A DNA stretch of 64,000 nt. It comes from Rhyzopertha dominica (Eukaryota; Arthropoda; Insecta; Coleoptera; Bostrichidae). Below, one piece after another: positions 10,555 through 21,129 of the stretch (its first letter is position 1; the number at the start of each line of letters is the position of its first letter). The notes beneath the pieces are model-generated. The model worked only from the letters and a program-made list of their open reading frames with translations, made no database searches and was not told where the DNA came from. The position numbers and the translations under genes were made by a program. The stretch is taken from positions 15,371,786 through 15,435,785 of the forward strand of contig QCXZ01000041.1 of assembly GCA_025024175.1 (NCBI GenBank), read 5' to 3'.

Positions 10555-11706
10555 ATGGGAAAACATAGACGAGATAAAAGATCCCGATCTCCGTCTCCGG
10601 ATCATCATCTGTCCAGAAGGGAACTTTCAAAGCGGTTAAAAGCTTTAGAATCTCTTTTAGCTAACCGAAGGTCATCACGTGCTGACAGTGATGGCGCCGG
10701 ACCTTCTAAAATTTCGATTTCTAGGGCGCATCCGTTTCGTTCAGCAACACAGTCTCAGTGCGGCTCCGTTTCACCTAGTTCTGATAGTGTCGAGGCATTA
10801 GATTTGGACATTGATGGTCCTTCAGACGCCTTGTTTTCGGACCTAGTGTCCGAGTCCCACGGCACACAAGACGTGGATGCCCATAGTCCAGTGGACATGG
10901 AAGACCACGGTCCAAAAGACGTGGTATGCAGTGGAGGTTCAACGGAGACTGATAGACTTCCGGAGGAGATCCTAGATATCTTGGGGAAAAATCCTTCGTC
11001 GGAGGACATCACCTGTTTTAAGGTAGATCCTACTCTTTTGAGTAGATGGCAGTTTATTTGTTCTAATGGCTTATCTAAACTGGAGAAGGAAGGCTTATTA
11101 TCCTACCATGCGGCCTGTCCGCCTTTAAAAGCACCTGGGTTAAACCCGGAAATTTTGCAGGTTCTATCTGAGAAAGAATCTTGCCGTGACAATTTCCAGA
11201 AAGTAGCGCAGGATCAGGTAGGAATTGGTCTTACGACCTTAGGAAAAATGTTTGACTTGTTGGCAAAAAATAATACCTTGGAAGGACCAGTTCGATCCGA
11301 TTTAATTAAACTTTTAGTAGATTTAGGAAAAATACTTTCTGATGTATTTTTTACTTTTTCTAAAAATAGACGGGCATTTATAACCCCCACCCTTACAAAG
11401 TTTGTGAAAGAGGTTGTGATACAGATTCCCCCTTCAGACCTTCTTTTTGGAAATGATTTATCAGACCGCATTAAAGCAGCAAGGGCTGTTGAGAAAACTA
11501 GTAAGGAACTGAAGACCCAGGGCTCAGCAACCTCTTTTAAACCTCGCAACAACACTGGTAGAGTGCATTCTGCGGTGGATAGGACTTTAAACCGGAGGGG
11601 CCCTTCTCGCAGATGGAGGGAAGCGAGAACCAACGGGCCATCCTCCAGAAGGTCGTTCAAAGTCAGGAGGGAGAGAGACAGTTATCCAAGGAGGGGTCGC
11701 AAGTAG
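10555..11706 (+). CDS. DIRS ORF1, gag-like protein
   Basis: The frame is open from 10435 (423 aa). I prefer the ATG at 10555 (MGKHRRDKRSRSPSP), because the upstream part overlaps the terminal repeat and a donor-like GTAAGT near 10514 and an acceptor-like CTCTAG ending at 10552 could remove the leader. The protein is basic and Ser/Arg-rich at its N-terminus, acidic around residues 90-150, and strongly Arg-rich again at the C-terminus, as expected of a nucleic-acid-binding gag-like product. There is no zinc knuckle. The last 94 nt overlap the start of ORF2 in another frame, so ORF2 may be expressed by frameshift or reinitiation. Function is assigned from position in the element; the sequence itself is not a recognised domain. 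Confidence 0.7.
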   Translation: MGKHRRDKRSRSPSPDHHLSRRELSKRLKALESLLANRRSSRADSDGAGPSKISISRAHPFRSATQSQCGSVSPSSDSVEALDLDIDGPSDALFSDLVSESHGTQDVDAHSPVDMEDHGPKDVVCSGGSTETDRLPEEILDILGKNPSSEDITCFKVDPTLLSRWQFICSNGLSKLEKEGLLSYHAACPPLKAPGLNPEILQVLSEKESCRDNFQKVAQDQVGIGLTTLGKMFDLLAKNNTLEGPVRSDLIKLLVDLGKILSDVFFTFSKNRRAFITPTLTKFVKEVVIQIPPSDLLFGNDLSDRIKAARAVEKTSKELKTQGSATSFKPRNNTGRVHSAVDRTLNRRGPSRRWREARTNGPSSRRSFKVRRERDSYPRRGRK

Positions 11707-13595
11707 CTGTAAGTACCTGTTATGCAGGCAGACTAAGAGGCTTTTATGATCAATGGTTAAAATTACCATCTAATCCTCTGGTTTTACAATGGATTCAGGG
11801 TTTTAAAATTCCTTTTCAACATCCGTTACCTAAGACTCAGAACTTTCGTTCTAGGCGTTTGTCTGAAAAAGAAATTCAGGACACAAGCATTAGTATTTGT
11901 TCCTTACTGGAACAGGGGGTCATTAACAAATGTACCAGCTGCTCAGGTCAGTTTCTGTCGCCTTATTTTTTGGTCACTAAACCTGATGGAAAAAAGAGAT
12001 TCATTTTAAATCTTAAGAACCTTAATGCCTATGTAAATCCAAGTCACTTTAAACTAGAGGACTATAGAACTGTAAGCAGATTATTGCATCATTCCTCCTA
12101 TATGGCATCTATAGATTTAAAGGATGCATATTATATGATACCTATTCTGAATAAGGACAGAAAGTTTTTTAGATTTTCTTTCAACAATTCACTATATGAA
12201 TTCGCTTGCCTTCCCTTTGGGTTTTCATTAGCACCCTTTATCTTTACTAAAGTGATGAAGCCTGTAGTATCTCATCTACGTAGATTAGGTATTACAGTTG
12301 TTGTCTATTTAGACGACTTTATTGTTATTGGAGACTCTTATGATGAATGTTCGAAACATGTCAGTTATACAGTTTCACTCCTAGAATCCTTGGGATTTAT
12401 TATTAATTATACAAAAAGTAGATTAGTCCCTTCTAGACAATGTAAATTTTTGGGGTTTATCTTTGATTCCATGGACATGTCCTTAAGCTTGCCAGATTCT
12501 AAACGTCATAAGATCCTTTCTAGGGTTTTACAGTTTAAAAATCTTCTAGGTAAAAATTGTACTATCAGAGAATTAGCTCAGTTTATTGGAATTCTAATTG
12601 CTGCTTGTCCAGCTGTTAGATATGGCTTACTGTACACTAGAAGCCTAGAAAGAGAAAAGTTTTTGGCATTAAAATTATCACAACAAAATTTTAATAAATC
12701 TATGAAACTTCCTTTTTATTTAATTGAAGATTTGGTGTGGTGGGAGAAGAACATTTTGTCTTCCAGTCACAATTTGAATCAGGATTTTTTCGATATGGAG
12801 ATTTTTACAGATGCTAGTACTACAGGTTGGGGTGCATCTACTGGTAACCTGTCTACCCATGGCTGGTGGGATTTGGATGATGCCAAAAAACACNTAAATT
12901 ATTTGGAATTACTTGCNGTCTTCCTTGGTCTAAAGTGTTTTGCCTCTAANCTTAATTCTTGCAGAATTCTGGTTCGAGTNGATAATTCAACAGCTCTGGC
13001 CTACATTAGGAAGATGGGTAGTATACAATACCCAGAATTATCAAATTTGGCAAAAAGAATTTGGCAGTGGTGTGAACGTAGAGATATATGGTTACTTACA
13101 GCTTACATAAAATCTGAAGATAATATTCAGGCTGACCTCGAATCGAGGAAGATTTCTATTGAAACAGAATGGGAATTGGGATCTTATTTCTTTGACATAA
13201 TTATTAATAAGTTTGGCACTCCTTCTATAGACCTTTTTGCATCAAGAATTAANACCAAGTGTGCTGAATTTTATTCGTGGCATTTAGATCCCGATTCTGT
13301 AGGTACTGATGCATTTACGTATCCTTGGAAAGACATTTTCTTTTATGCTTTTCCTCCTTTTTCCCTCATACTTAGAACCCTGAATAAGATTGTATCAGAG
13401 GGAGCGGAAGGTATCATGGTTGTACCATTTTGGCCTTCGCAGCCATGGTACCCTCTGTTTAATAAATTATTAAAGGAAGAGCCAGTCTTTCTGGGTCCAG
13501 ATGAATTCATGCTTTCGTCTCCTTTCAGAAGGACTCATCCACTCTCATCATCCCTTACCTTGGTTGCCGGGCTATTATCAGGCAGGCGTTCTTAG
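11613..13595 (+). CDS. DIRS ORF2, reverse transcriptase - RNase H - C-terminal DIRS domain
   Basis: 660 aa. The RT domain (about residues 90-290) shows FLVTKPDGKKRFILNLK, the first catalytic Asp in SIDLKDAYY and the YLDD box in VVVYLDDFIVIG. RNase H (about 395-520) shows EIFTDASTTGWGAS, an ELL helix, the DNSTALAYI strand and the IQADLESR end, so its acidic residues are present. The remaining C-terminus contains FGTPSIDLFASR and AFPPFSLI, the segment that DIRS elements carry after RNase H and that is described as Dam-methyltransferase-like in that group. It copies element RNA to DNA. Five codons contain N. The frame overlaps ORF1 by 94 nt and the true start may lie downstream of the first ATG or be reached by frameshift. 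Confidence 0.9.
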   Translation: MEGSENQRAILQKVVQSQEGERQLSKEGSQVAVSTCYAGRLRGFYDQWLKLPSNPLVLQWIQGFKIPFQHPLPKTQNFRSRRLSEKEIQDTSISICSLLEQGVINKCTSCSGQFLSPYFLVTKPDGKKRFILNLKNLNAYVNPSHFKLEDYRTVSRLLHHSSYMASIDLKDAYYMIPILNKDRKFFRFSFNNSLYEFACLPFGFSLAPFIFTKVMKPVVSHLRRLGITVVVYLDDFIVIGDSYDECSKHVSYTVSLLESLGFIINYTKSRLVPSRQCKFLGFIFDSMDMSLSLPDSKRHKILSRVLQFKNLLGKNCTIRELAQFIGILIAACPAVRYGLLYTRSLEREKFLALKLSQQNFNKSMKLPFYLIEDLVWWEKNILSSSHNLNQDFFDMEIFTDASTTGWGASTGNLSTHGWWDLDDAKKHXNYLELLXVFLGLKCFASXLNSCRILVRXDNSTALAYIRKMGSIQYPELSNLAKRIWQWCERRDIWLLTAYIKSEDNIQADLESRKISIETEWELGSYFFDIIINKFGTPSIDLFASRIXTKCAEFYSWHLDPDSVGTDAFTYPWKDIFFYAFPPFSLILRTLNKIVSEGAEGIMVVPFWPSQPWYPLFNKLLKEEPVFLGPDEFMLSSPFRRTHPLSSSLTLVAGLLSGRRS

Positions 13596-13627
13596 GTAAA
13601 GGAGTTCCAGAAAATGCCATTTCAACT

Positions 13628-14533
13628 ATGATGAGTTCCTTATCAGCTGCAACTATAAAGCAGTATGAAACAACCTACAAACTATGGTGGNAATTTTGTG
13701 CTCAACAACAAACAGATCCTTTTGCAGCATCAGTGTCGGAGGTGATATTATTTTTGCAATATATTTTTGATAATTTTGCATGCAAGTATGGAACTTTTAA
13801 TTCCCACCGTTCAGCCTTATCTCTTATTCTAAGGGTTGACATCAGCCATAATTCTGAGGTTAAGAGGTTCCTTAGGGGTATTGCAAGATTACGCCCAGCT
13901 TCATGCAGGTACTCTTTCACTTGGGACCCTCAGAGGGTTCTAGATTTGTTGGCAACTAAAGTTCCAAATCAAGAATTACCTTTGCAGGAATTGTCAAAAA
14001 AGTTAATTACATTATTAGCATTAACTACAGCTCAACGCATGCAGACTTTGTCTTTAATTAAATTATCTGGGATTATCAGATCATCAGAGGGCGTAACTAT
14101 TTTAATATCTGATCTTATTAAGACTTCAGCCCCAGGTAGGCCTCAACCTTGTCTAGAATTACCCTTTTTTACGGATAATCCTGCTTTATGTGTAGCAACT
14201 TGCTTATGTGACTATCTAAAAATCACTGAATCAATTAGAGAGAAGGAAGATTATTTATTTTTAAGCACTCGTAGACCTTTTTGTAGGGCTTCCAAACAAA
14301 GTCTATCAAGATGGATCAAAAGAACTTTGGAAGCAGCAGGCATAGACACAACAACTTATTCAGCACACTCAACCAGGCATGCATCTACATCAGCAGCTCG
14401 GCGCAGAGGACTAGATATAGATTCCATCCGGAAGGCAGCTGGATGGTCCGAAAGATCTACTACCTTCGCACAATTCTATAATCGACCTGTAACAAGCCNA
14501 AATTTTACTGCGTTTATGCTAAATGGCTCTTAA
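13628..14533 (+). CDS. DIRS ORF3, tyrosine recombinase
   Basis: 301 aa. It has the phage-integrase fold: an N-terminal core-binding part (TIKQYETTYKLWW, HRSALSLIL), then the catalytic residues in order: Arg in LTTAQRMQTL (about 139), His-x-x-Arg in SAHSTRHAS (about 250), Trp in AAGWSERS and the nucleophile Tyr in FAQFYNRP (about 285). It integrates the circular DNA form of the element. It begins 33 bp after ORF2 stops, so the genes are closely packed. Two codons carry an N; no stop or frameshift is seen, so the copy could be young and active. Confidence 0.9.
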   Translation: MMSSLSAATIKQYETTYKLWWXFCAQQQTDPFAASVSEVILFLQYIFDNFACKYGTFNSHRSALSLILRVDISHNSEVKRFLRGIARLRPASCRYSFTWDPQRVLDLLATKVPNQELPLQELSKKLITLLALTTAQRMQTLSLIKLSGIIRSSEGVTILISDLIKTSAPGRPQPCLELPFFTDNPALCVATCLCDYLKITESIREKEDYLFLSTRRPFCRASKQSLSRWIKRTLEAAGIDTTTYSAHSTRHASTSAARRRGLDIDSIRKAAGWSERSTTFAQFYNRPVTSXNFTAFMLNGS

Positions 14534-14718
14534 AAGAATTATGTATACTTGATTATTTTTATTATTATTGGTTTAAGTTGCTTACATATGTTTTTTGATT
14601 TACCATTGGACAAATATATCTGATTAATGTTTAGTTAAAATCAGTTAGAGTAATTTGTTCTCCTCTTTTCTCTCCGCTGTGCTCTTAGACTTTTGCAACA
14701 TAGGTTCTTTAAACTGCT

Positions 14719-14836
14719 ACTAGTGAAATTACAGTGATCTTGAGAGCGAGATGCCGTAATATAATTTTACGATCAAACGAACTTACCTGTGAAGTTCGAT
14801 CGGAATTATATTAGGCATCTCGCTCGAAGAGATCAC
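14719..14836 (+). repeat. Internal complementary region of the DIRS element
   Basis: Bases 14719-14773 are the reverse complement of the left outer end (10321-10375), and about 14766-14836 of the right outer end (15007-15079). The join of the two mimics the junction of a circular intermediate, the defining DIRS feature. Confidence 0.85.
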
Positions 14837-14884
14837 TCCCTCCCTGCCCTGTGTTTATCCCTTGTGATGTTGCAAAAGTGTTTT

Positions 14885-15079
14885 AAGCGAATAACGTGGT
14901 GCGGAAGTGGCTCCGGGTTGCCCAGCACGGAACCAGGAATTTTGTTCTCTTTAAACCTTGTGATCCACCTAGCGACAATTAGCGGTACTACTAGTGAAAT
15001 TACAGTGATCTCTTCGAGCGAGATGCCTAATATAATTCCGATCGAACTTCACAGGTAAGTTCGTTTGATCGTAAAATTA
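14885..15079 (-). repeat. Right inverted terminal repeat of the DIRS element
   Basis: Inverted copy of the left terminal repeat, with an additional outer segment (AACTTCACAGGTAAGTTCG) that is matched, inverted, in the internal complementary region rather than in the left repeat. The outer ends of the two repeats differ, as is usual in DIRS elements. Confidence 0.85.
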
Positions 15080-15100
15080 AGTATTATAGATCTCACTAGT

Positions 15101-15357
15101 AAACACCTTGAAAACCAAACTTCATTTGCATTTCTCGTTTTCAAACTATGGCCATCTGAAATTTGCCCGCGTTCCCTGTGTGGAGGCTAGTAATACGTCA
15201 CATGCACTCTAGTCGGCCACGCCCCCTGTATAAAATAAACGGTAATCTTGGCAGCGAGTGTGCATGTGACGTATGTTAACCTCCACACAGGGATAGAGCG
15301 GTGAAACTTTAGATGGCCATAGTTTGAAAACTACGAATGTAAATGAAGTTCTGTTTA
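15101..15357. repeat. Foldback MITE-like inverted repeat
   Basis: Imperfect arms of about 105-110 bp (15101-15210 and 15254-15357) share segments such as TTTTCAAACTATGGCCATCT, CCCTGTGTGGAGG and ACGTCACATGCAC in inverted order around a ~45-bp centre. There is no coding capacity. It directly follows the DIRS element. The family is not identified and no target duplication is certain. Confidence 0.7.
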
Positions 15358-18300
15358 CGGGAAGTTTATCAGCGACTTGAATACTATATAATGATGTACA
15401 ATTTGCATTAAATTAAATTTTAGTGGACAGGCCTATTCAAGGAANTTTGGAAGAGCTAGAGGTTGAACCAGGACGACNAACAGTACAAGAAAAATCAGCT
15501 GAGGCAGGTTGGGCATTTGGTAACAATCAACGATGAAAACCATTCAAAAAAATTCACTGCGTCGGTTGTTCAAAAGTTCGTTTCCGAATCAGTCTCGATT
15601 TAAATCGGAAGGCAACCGATTTAATTGCATCCAATTAAGTCCTTTTCCACCCCGGGAATAATTAATAATGAAAAGTAATTACGGTGTCTTTGTCCTTTTT
15701 TCAGCAGGCGCTAAGAGTCACAAAATAAGATGCAAATTAACCGGACGCTTTTAAGTGATTACATCTTGATTCTTGAAGGAGCGACTACTTTTAAAAGGCA
15801 CAATGCGGCGGAATTTTAAATAAAGCTGTCGCTGGCAATGTTTGGAGTACGCCTGCGTTTTGGAGAAATGTTGAATAACCGCATGGCTGAAGAACACGGT
15901 TATTTGCATCGAATTATTGGGCTGTAATTACCGGGCAATTACAATGAAGGCATCCAGCAATGCTCCCGTGTGTTACGCATTGCGGGTGAATCATACTAAT
16001 TGGAATATTACTAATTATGTGCTGATGGGAAATTAATCATTTCAGCAAATATTATGGTGCTGAACAAACCACATCCGTTTCCATCGCACTATTTGAGTCT
16101 ATTAAGAAAATTTTTTGGTCACATCTTAAAAAACAGCAGGACAATATAGTTTCAGCTAACTTAATGGAAGAAAGGTTAATGATCTCCTTATTAGCGATTA
16201 TTACGCTCTCCCTTAAAAAAAACTATATTACGATAGTTTGATTCCAAATATAATTATCTAAATTTAAACAAGTTATTTACTGAGAACTTCTGGGAGACAA
16301 ACTTTGCTACTCTTGCATTATCCGCAAGTTGTCGGGAGATAACTGAAGACGGAGTCACAATGACTAATAAGAAACCCCTACGAAAAAAAACTAACGTCAC
16401 TATCATCAATTTAGTGTTTATTTTTAGCGTTAAAAATAAGATTCTATCGGTGATACTTTGGCTGCAAAAGTTGGTTTGCGTCGATAACAGAATGTAACTC
16501 ACCGTTGTTATACCCCTTATTGGACAGACTGATACATAAGTTTGCTTAGTTCAGTAACTGATACTGCGCGGTGAACAAGAGAATTCGGGACAGAATGTTT
16601 TTGTGACAGACGACGATGAGAAGACGCATGCAAGTAAAGATCTGTGTTAAGAGTTAACGACAGATAGAATGGTCCAAGTGACCAACTGGTAAATGAGTGA
16701 CATGAACATCAACAAGTGGGGGAGAATTGTTGCCTTAGATTTATATTGCGAATGTTATATTAAAATTTAAGGCGGCTGTCAAGGTGTCGCAGCCGTGAGG
16801 CCAAATAATGAATAATGTCGTTGACATAACAAAGCCAGATGCCAGATCTTAACTTTAAGATCTGAATACTCGTATGTTAGCTACAAGGGGAGACAATGGA
16901 AAACCAATGAGCCAGAAATTTATTGGCAGAAATAAGCATGAAAAGTTAAATACGTGGAAATGAGACACTTGCTACTAATCTCCGAAAATAATATTTGACA
17001 GATGTTTGTCACGGACTCTAAAATATCGAAGCTAATTAAAATGCTGAAGGTACAATTTCGAGTCTTCAAGCTACTTTTTTTAAACGAAACCCGCCTCTGT
17101 CAGCCCGATAAAACGATCTTTTTAAAAATCGCTTAATTATTGCTGAATTAGACAGCCTGCATGANTTCTAGACATTTAAACGAAGTCTTCGAATACACAG
17201 AAAAGCTTTGCAGGGGCTGAAAGTTGAATTATTCATTCAGCATTACTTAATTTGCTTTATTTTTGTAATAAAATTAAAAATTGAGATAGAGCAGTAAAAC
17301 CGCTATCACTCATTGTTCTTCCTAACGTGAATAAAACCTGCATATTGAACCACAGCTATAAGGTGTAACCATGATGAAAAATAAACGTAACTTGTGAAAA
17401 ACACGACAAAAGAAATGATACCAGAGAGCAGTATAATATTGCCTTCATTCCAAGTTTCGTAGCTTATATGATTAATTGTCTTCAAAATAATTGTGTTAAG
17501 ATATCAAAATAATTCATCGCCTCGATTGTGATTAATATTGTATTTTTACATGCACAGACCAAACCGTCTGTTTGCCTAGATTACCTCTGAAAATTCAGGC
17601 GGGTTTTCCACGCACCTTTTTACCCCCACCCATACCCATTACGCTAGCAGGAGACAGTCTAGTTATTTAACACAAATTTACATTTTACGCTGATTACTAA
17701 AAAGTCCTTTGTTCTTGCCCACTGCAACAGAACGGAATATCCAGAGCACCCAGCACTCGCTAATTCTTGTTTATTTGCTCCCGCTTTAGTTCCAATTTAC
17801 TGCAGTAATTTATGTGCGCCGTTTTAAACATTCGCAAGGGTTGGTACCGCTAGAAAAGCAACATTTAAGTATGCTGATAATATGGAAAAAGTTTCCCACC
17901 TTTTTTAGGAACTGTGAAAAGAAAATCCTAATCTGTGGTTATGGTGTTACAAAACTCCTTCTAGTTGTACTTTTTGTTAGATTTTGTGGGATATGTATCA
18001 TACGGTGAAACTCTAAGGGTTAAAGTTTTTCTTGAATTAATATTAGAATCATGAAAAGTTCATTTTTAAATAAGAGTTTCTCAAATAAGTATAATAAATT
18101 ATGTCATCATATCAAAGGTCATTATATCTTTGAAATTTCTCGAGTAACAGCTACTGGTACAAATAGTACAAGCGCTATACAATAAAACCTTTTACTACAA
18201 TTAAACAAATGAATAATATATGACGATTGAAATTTACAAATATTTTCAGAGGACAGTATGCGACTAACAATTTTTTGATCAACTAATACTGTATGAGATC

Positions 18301-18640
18301 TACTAAATATCACAGCATACTTATCTAAGTTAGAAAAACTTCTTGTTTTGAAGAGACCGAACTAATGTAAGGAATTAAGATCTTTTTGTATATTTGAACA
18401 ACTATATGAGGGATCTTAAATTCATCAGAAAATTATTCTTGCAGGAGAAAACAACAGTCGTCCAAAGTTGAATCCTTGTGATTCCCCAATCAGAGCGTTA
18501 AATATGTAAGATTTACATAATATTTTAATACCTGCACATACTCATCCGATCTGTTAAACAACTTGTCAGAAAGTTAGTATACGACAGGGAAAACTTTTAC
18601 TCACTTTAGCTAAAATGACTCGATACTAGACTATATGACT
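15358..18640. other. Non-coding stretch, partly of higher complexity
   Basis: No gene is supported. About 15480-16080 and 17560-17810 are more GC-balanced, contain homeodomain-like TAATTA cores and lack long frames, a look common to insect conserved non-coding or enhancer DNA. That reading is inference only. The remainder is AT-rich. Confidence 0.4.
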
Positions 18641-18645
18641 ACGTA

Positions 18646-18921
18646 CAGGGTGATTTTTTGAAAACTTCACACCTTAAATAACTTTAAATAGAGGAAAAAT
18701 TTAAAATTTTGCAAAAACAGGCAAACTTTTGTTTGCAGGCGGACAACTTTTGAGATAAGTTTTTAATGGATAGCGCTTACCCTCTTAGCCGGGTAGATAC
18801 CCCTTCAAAAATTTTAAATGAAACTACCCATCTTACGATACATCATTTAAAAGCTTATTACACAAGGAGTCTTGCCATGTAATTAGTTTTACTATTTTTT
18901 ACCCATTGACGGGGTAGTGGG
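18646..18921 (+). repeat. Left long terminal inverted repeat of the DD41D element
   Basis: It aligns with the reverse complement of 20653-20931 along its whole length, with scattered substitutions and small indels, roughly 85-90% by eye. Long inverted repeats of this size are unusual for mariner, which typically has about 30 bp. Confidence 0.85.
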
Positions 18922-19269
18922 TCAAAAAGTGCATTGTAGCAAGTGGCTTATAAAATGGAATATTTTGGACTTTTTTTAACAAAATTTATTGTCTTGCAGT
19001 TACAATAAAAATGGCCTTACTTAAGCCTAAAAAACTTGTTAAAAAATAATTGTTACACCTAAGCAAAATGCCAAAAGTACTTAAAATTTTCTTTCGACAT
19101 TACTTGATATCGCAACTCGACAGTTTATACTGAATTGGCTAAATAATTATCTACTTTTGTTTCCAATTTTTGTTTCAACTTTTTGGCTACTTCTTTGGCA
19201 CGACCATCTTTTTGTTCATATTCCTTTTTATAAATGGCGTGAAATTTTAAAGTGAGAGTCCAAGTGATA

Positions 19270-20355
19270 ATGGTTTATTCAACTGCCGAAAGGGTAGAAA
19301 TAATTTTTATTTACGGTGCTGAGCATAGCTGTGCTCGTGCGTCAGCAAGGGTGTTTAACGAACGGCACCCCGATAAAAATGTTGACGCTAGGTACATTCT
19401 CGATCTCGTGCAGAAATTTCAAGACACTGGATCTGTAGTAAACAAAAAAAGGGCAGGGAATAGAGTCGTTGATGAAATGGCCCAACTTGAAGTACTTGGT
19501 CATTTTGCAATGGATCCAACTAGCTCTTTGCGTAACATTTCTACAGCCACTGGACTTTCTTATTCATCTGTAAGGAAAGTTACAAAACTGCACAAATTCC
19601 ATCCTTATAAGATGAAAACTCTCCAGGAACTCGGCGAAGATAACTTCGATAGAAGACTGCAATTTTGCGAAATTATGACAGAAAAGATTATAGTAAATCC
19701 AAATCTAATAAAAAATATCTGCTTCAGTGATGAATGCACATTTTTTTTGAACGGGTCTGTAAATAAACATAACGTCAGGTACTGGAGTGACGAAAATCCT
19801 TATATTTTTCGAGAAGGTCATACACAAGTTCCTCAGAAGCTGAACGTCTGGGCTGGAATACTTGGCAACGCAATTGTAGGTCCAATTTTAATTGATGGGA
19901 CGCTAAATGGGGGAAAGTATTTAGAATTACTTGATAACGTTATTGATCCTTTAATCACAGAGCAATTAGAAAACCAACGTGACCCTGAAGGAAATCCAAT
20001 GTTGGATGAATACGAATTGTTTTACCAACATGATGGAGCCCCACCGCGTTACGCCATTAATGTGCGAAATTGGTTAAATCATAGATTTCCTCTTCACTGG
20101 ATTGGTAGGCGTGGAACAATTGAATGGCCGCCACGATCACCCGATTTGACTGCTTTAGATTTCTTTCTATGGGGTCATTTACAATCTGTGGTTTACAAAA
20201 CACAACCTACTAGCCTGGACGATCTGCGAGAAAGAATTATTAACGAGTGCAGGAGGATTCCACCTGAAACTTTCCGAAAAATGCAGTAGGAGTTCGAGAA
20301 CCGTCTGTATTATTGTATGGAAAGAGGTGGTGCACATTTTGAGAATCTATTGTAA
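19270..20355 (+). pseudogene. DD41D Tc1/mariner transposase, one premature stop
   Basis: The frame is open from upstream, but the first ATG is at 19270 (MVYSTAERVEI), where mariner-type helix-turn-helix sequence begins. The catalytic domain has the first Asp in ICFSDECTFF, the second in YQHDGAPP and the third in ALDFFLWG. Counting residues gives 41 between the second and third Asp, the DD41D spacing reported for the rosa/visitor group. A TAG at 20287-20289 stops the protein; the same frame then continues 21 codons with the usual GGAHFENLL ending to TAA at 20353-20355. The product would be about 339 aa, so this copy is one stop away from intact and probably young. It cuts and pastes the element at TA sites. 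Confidence 0.85.
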
Positions 20356-20652
20356 GGTTTGAATTTCTATGGTTTTGTTCACACTGTTTTTTGGAGTTAC
20401 AAATAAATAATTTTTCTTTTTCGTGGACATGGACTTTCTAAAAAACTACATGATAAATACTTTAATGTTAATAATAATGTTAAAAGAAAATTTTCAGTAT
20501 TCTGGGAGTTTTTTTTAAGTGTCATATTTTTTATGTTGTTTGTTTAAATTTTGGGTTCTGGTAAGGACAAATTTTATTTCCTCTCTAAAATAAAATACAT
20601 TTTGTTGAAAAAATATTCAATTTAATAAGCAACCTGTTTCGTAGGCACTATT

Positions 20653-20931
20653 AATCTATTACCCCGTCAATAAGTTAAACGTGGTAAAACTAATTACATG
20701 GCCAGACTCTTTGTGAAATAAGCTTTCAAATGATGTATCACAAGATGGATAGTTCCATTTAAAATTTTTAAAGGGGTGTCTACCCTGCTCAGAGAGTAAG
20801 CGCTATCCATTAAAAACTTATCTCAAAAGTTGTCCCCCTGCAAACAAAAGTTTACCTGTTTTTGCAAATTTTTTAAATTTTTGCTATATTTAAAGTTATT
20901 TAAGGTGTGAAGTTTTCAAAAAATCACCCTG
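20653..20931 (-). repeat. Right long terminal inverted repeat of the DD41D element
   Basis: Inverted partner of 18646-18921; ends ...AAAAAATCACCCTG next to TA. Confidence 0.85.
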
Positions 20932-21129
20932 TATATAGGCTATATGAAATGCCTTTGCAAAACTTGTTTGCTCTAAATGAATGCATCTGACACATACTTG
21001 GTAAAGTCACACGGATCTTTTTATGACATTCATGTTAATGCAATGATATGTTCGTATAGATTACAGATTCACACGCCTTGGCACTAGTTATTGATTATTG
21101 ATACGGTACCCGGATCCGCACACAGAAAA

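Larger units (their letters stand above)
10321..15079 (+). mobile_element. DIRS-type tyrosine-recombinase retrotransposon, apparently complete
   Basis: About 4.76 kb. A left inverted terminal repeat (about 10321-10478) is followed by gag-like ORF1, RT-RNase H ORF2 and tyrosine-recombinase ORF3, then an internal complementary region (14719-14836) and a right inverted terminal repeat (14885-15079). The internal region is complementary first to the left outer end and then to the right outer end, as DIRS replication through a circular intermediate requires. All three ORFs are open apart from ambiguous bases. DIRS elements integrate with a recombinase and leave no target duplication; none is seen. 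Right boundary is good to a few bases and the left to about 10 bases. Confidence 0.92.
18646..20931 (+). mobile_element. DD41D Tc1/mariner-superfamily transposon, full length
   Basis: 2,286 bp flanked by TA dinucleotides (18644-18645 and 20932-20933), the Tc1/mariner target duplication. The ends begin CAGGGTGATTTTTTGAAAAC and mirror each other. The inverted repeats are about 276 bp each. One transposase gene lies inside. A decayed relative is at 46040-47838. Confidence 0.92.
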
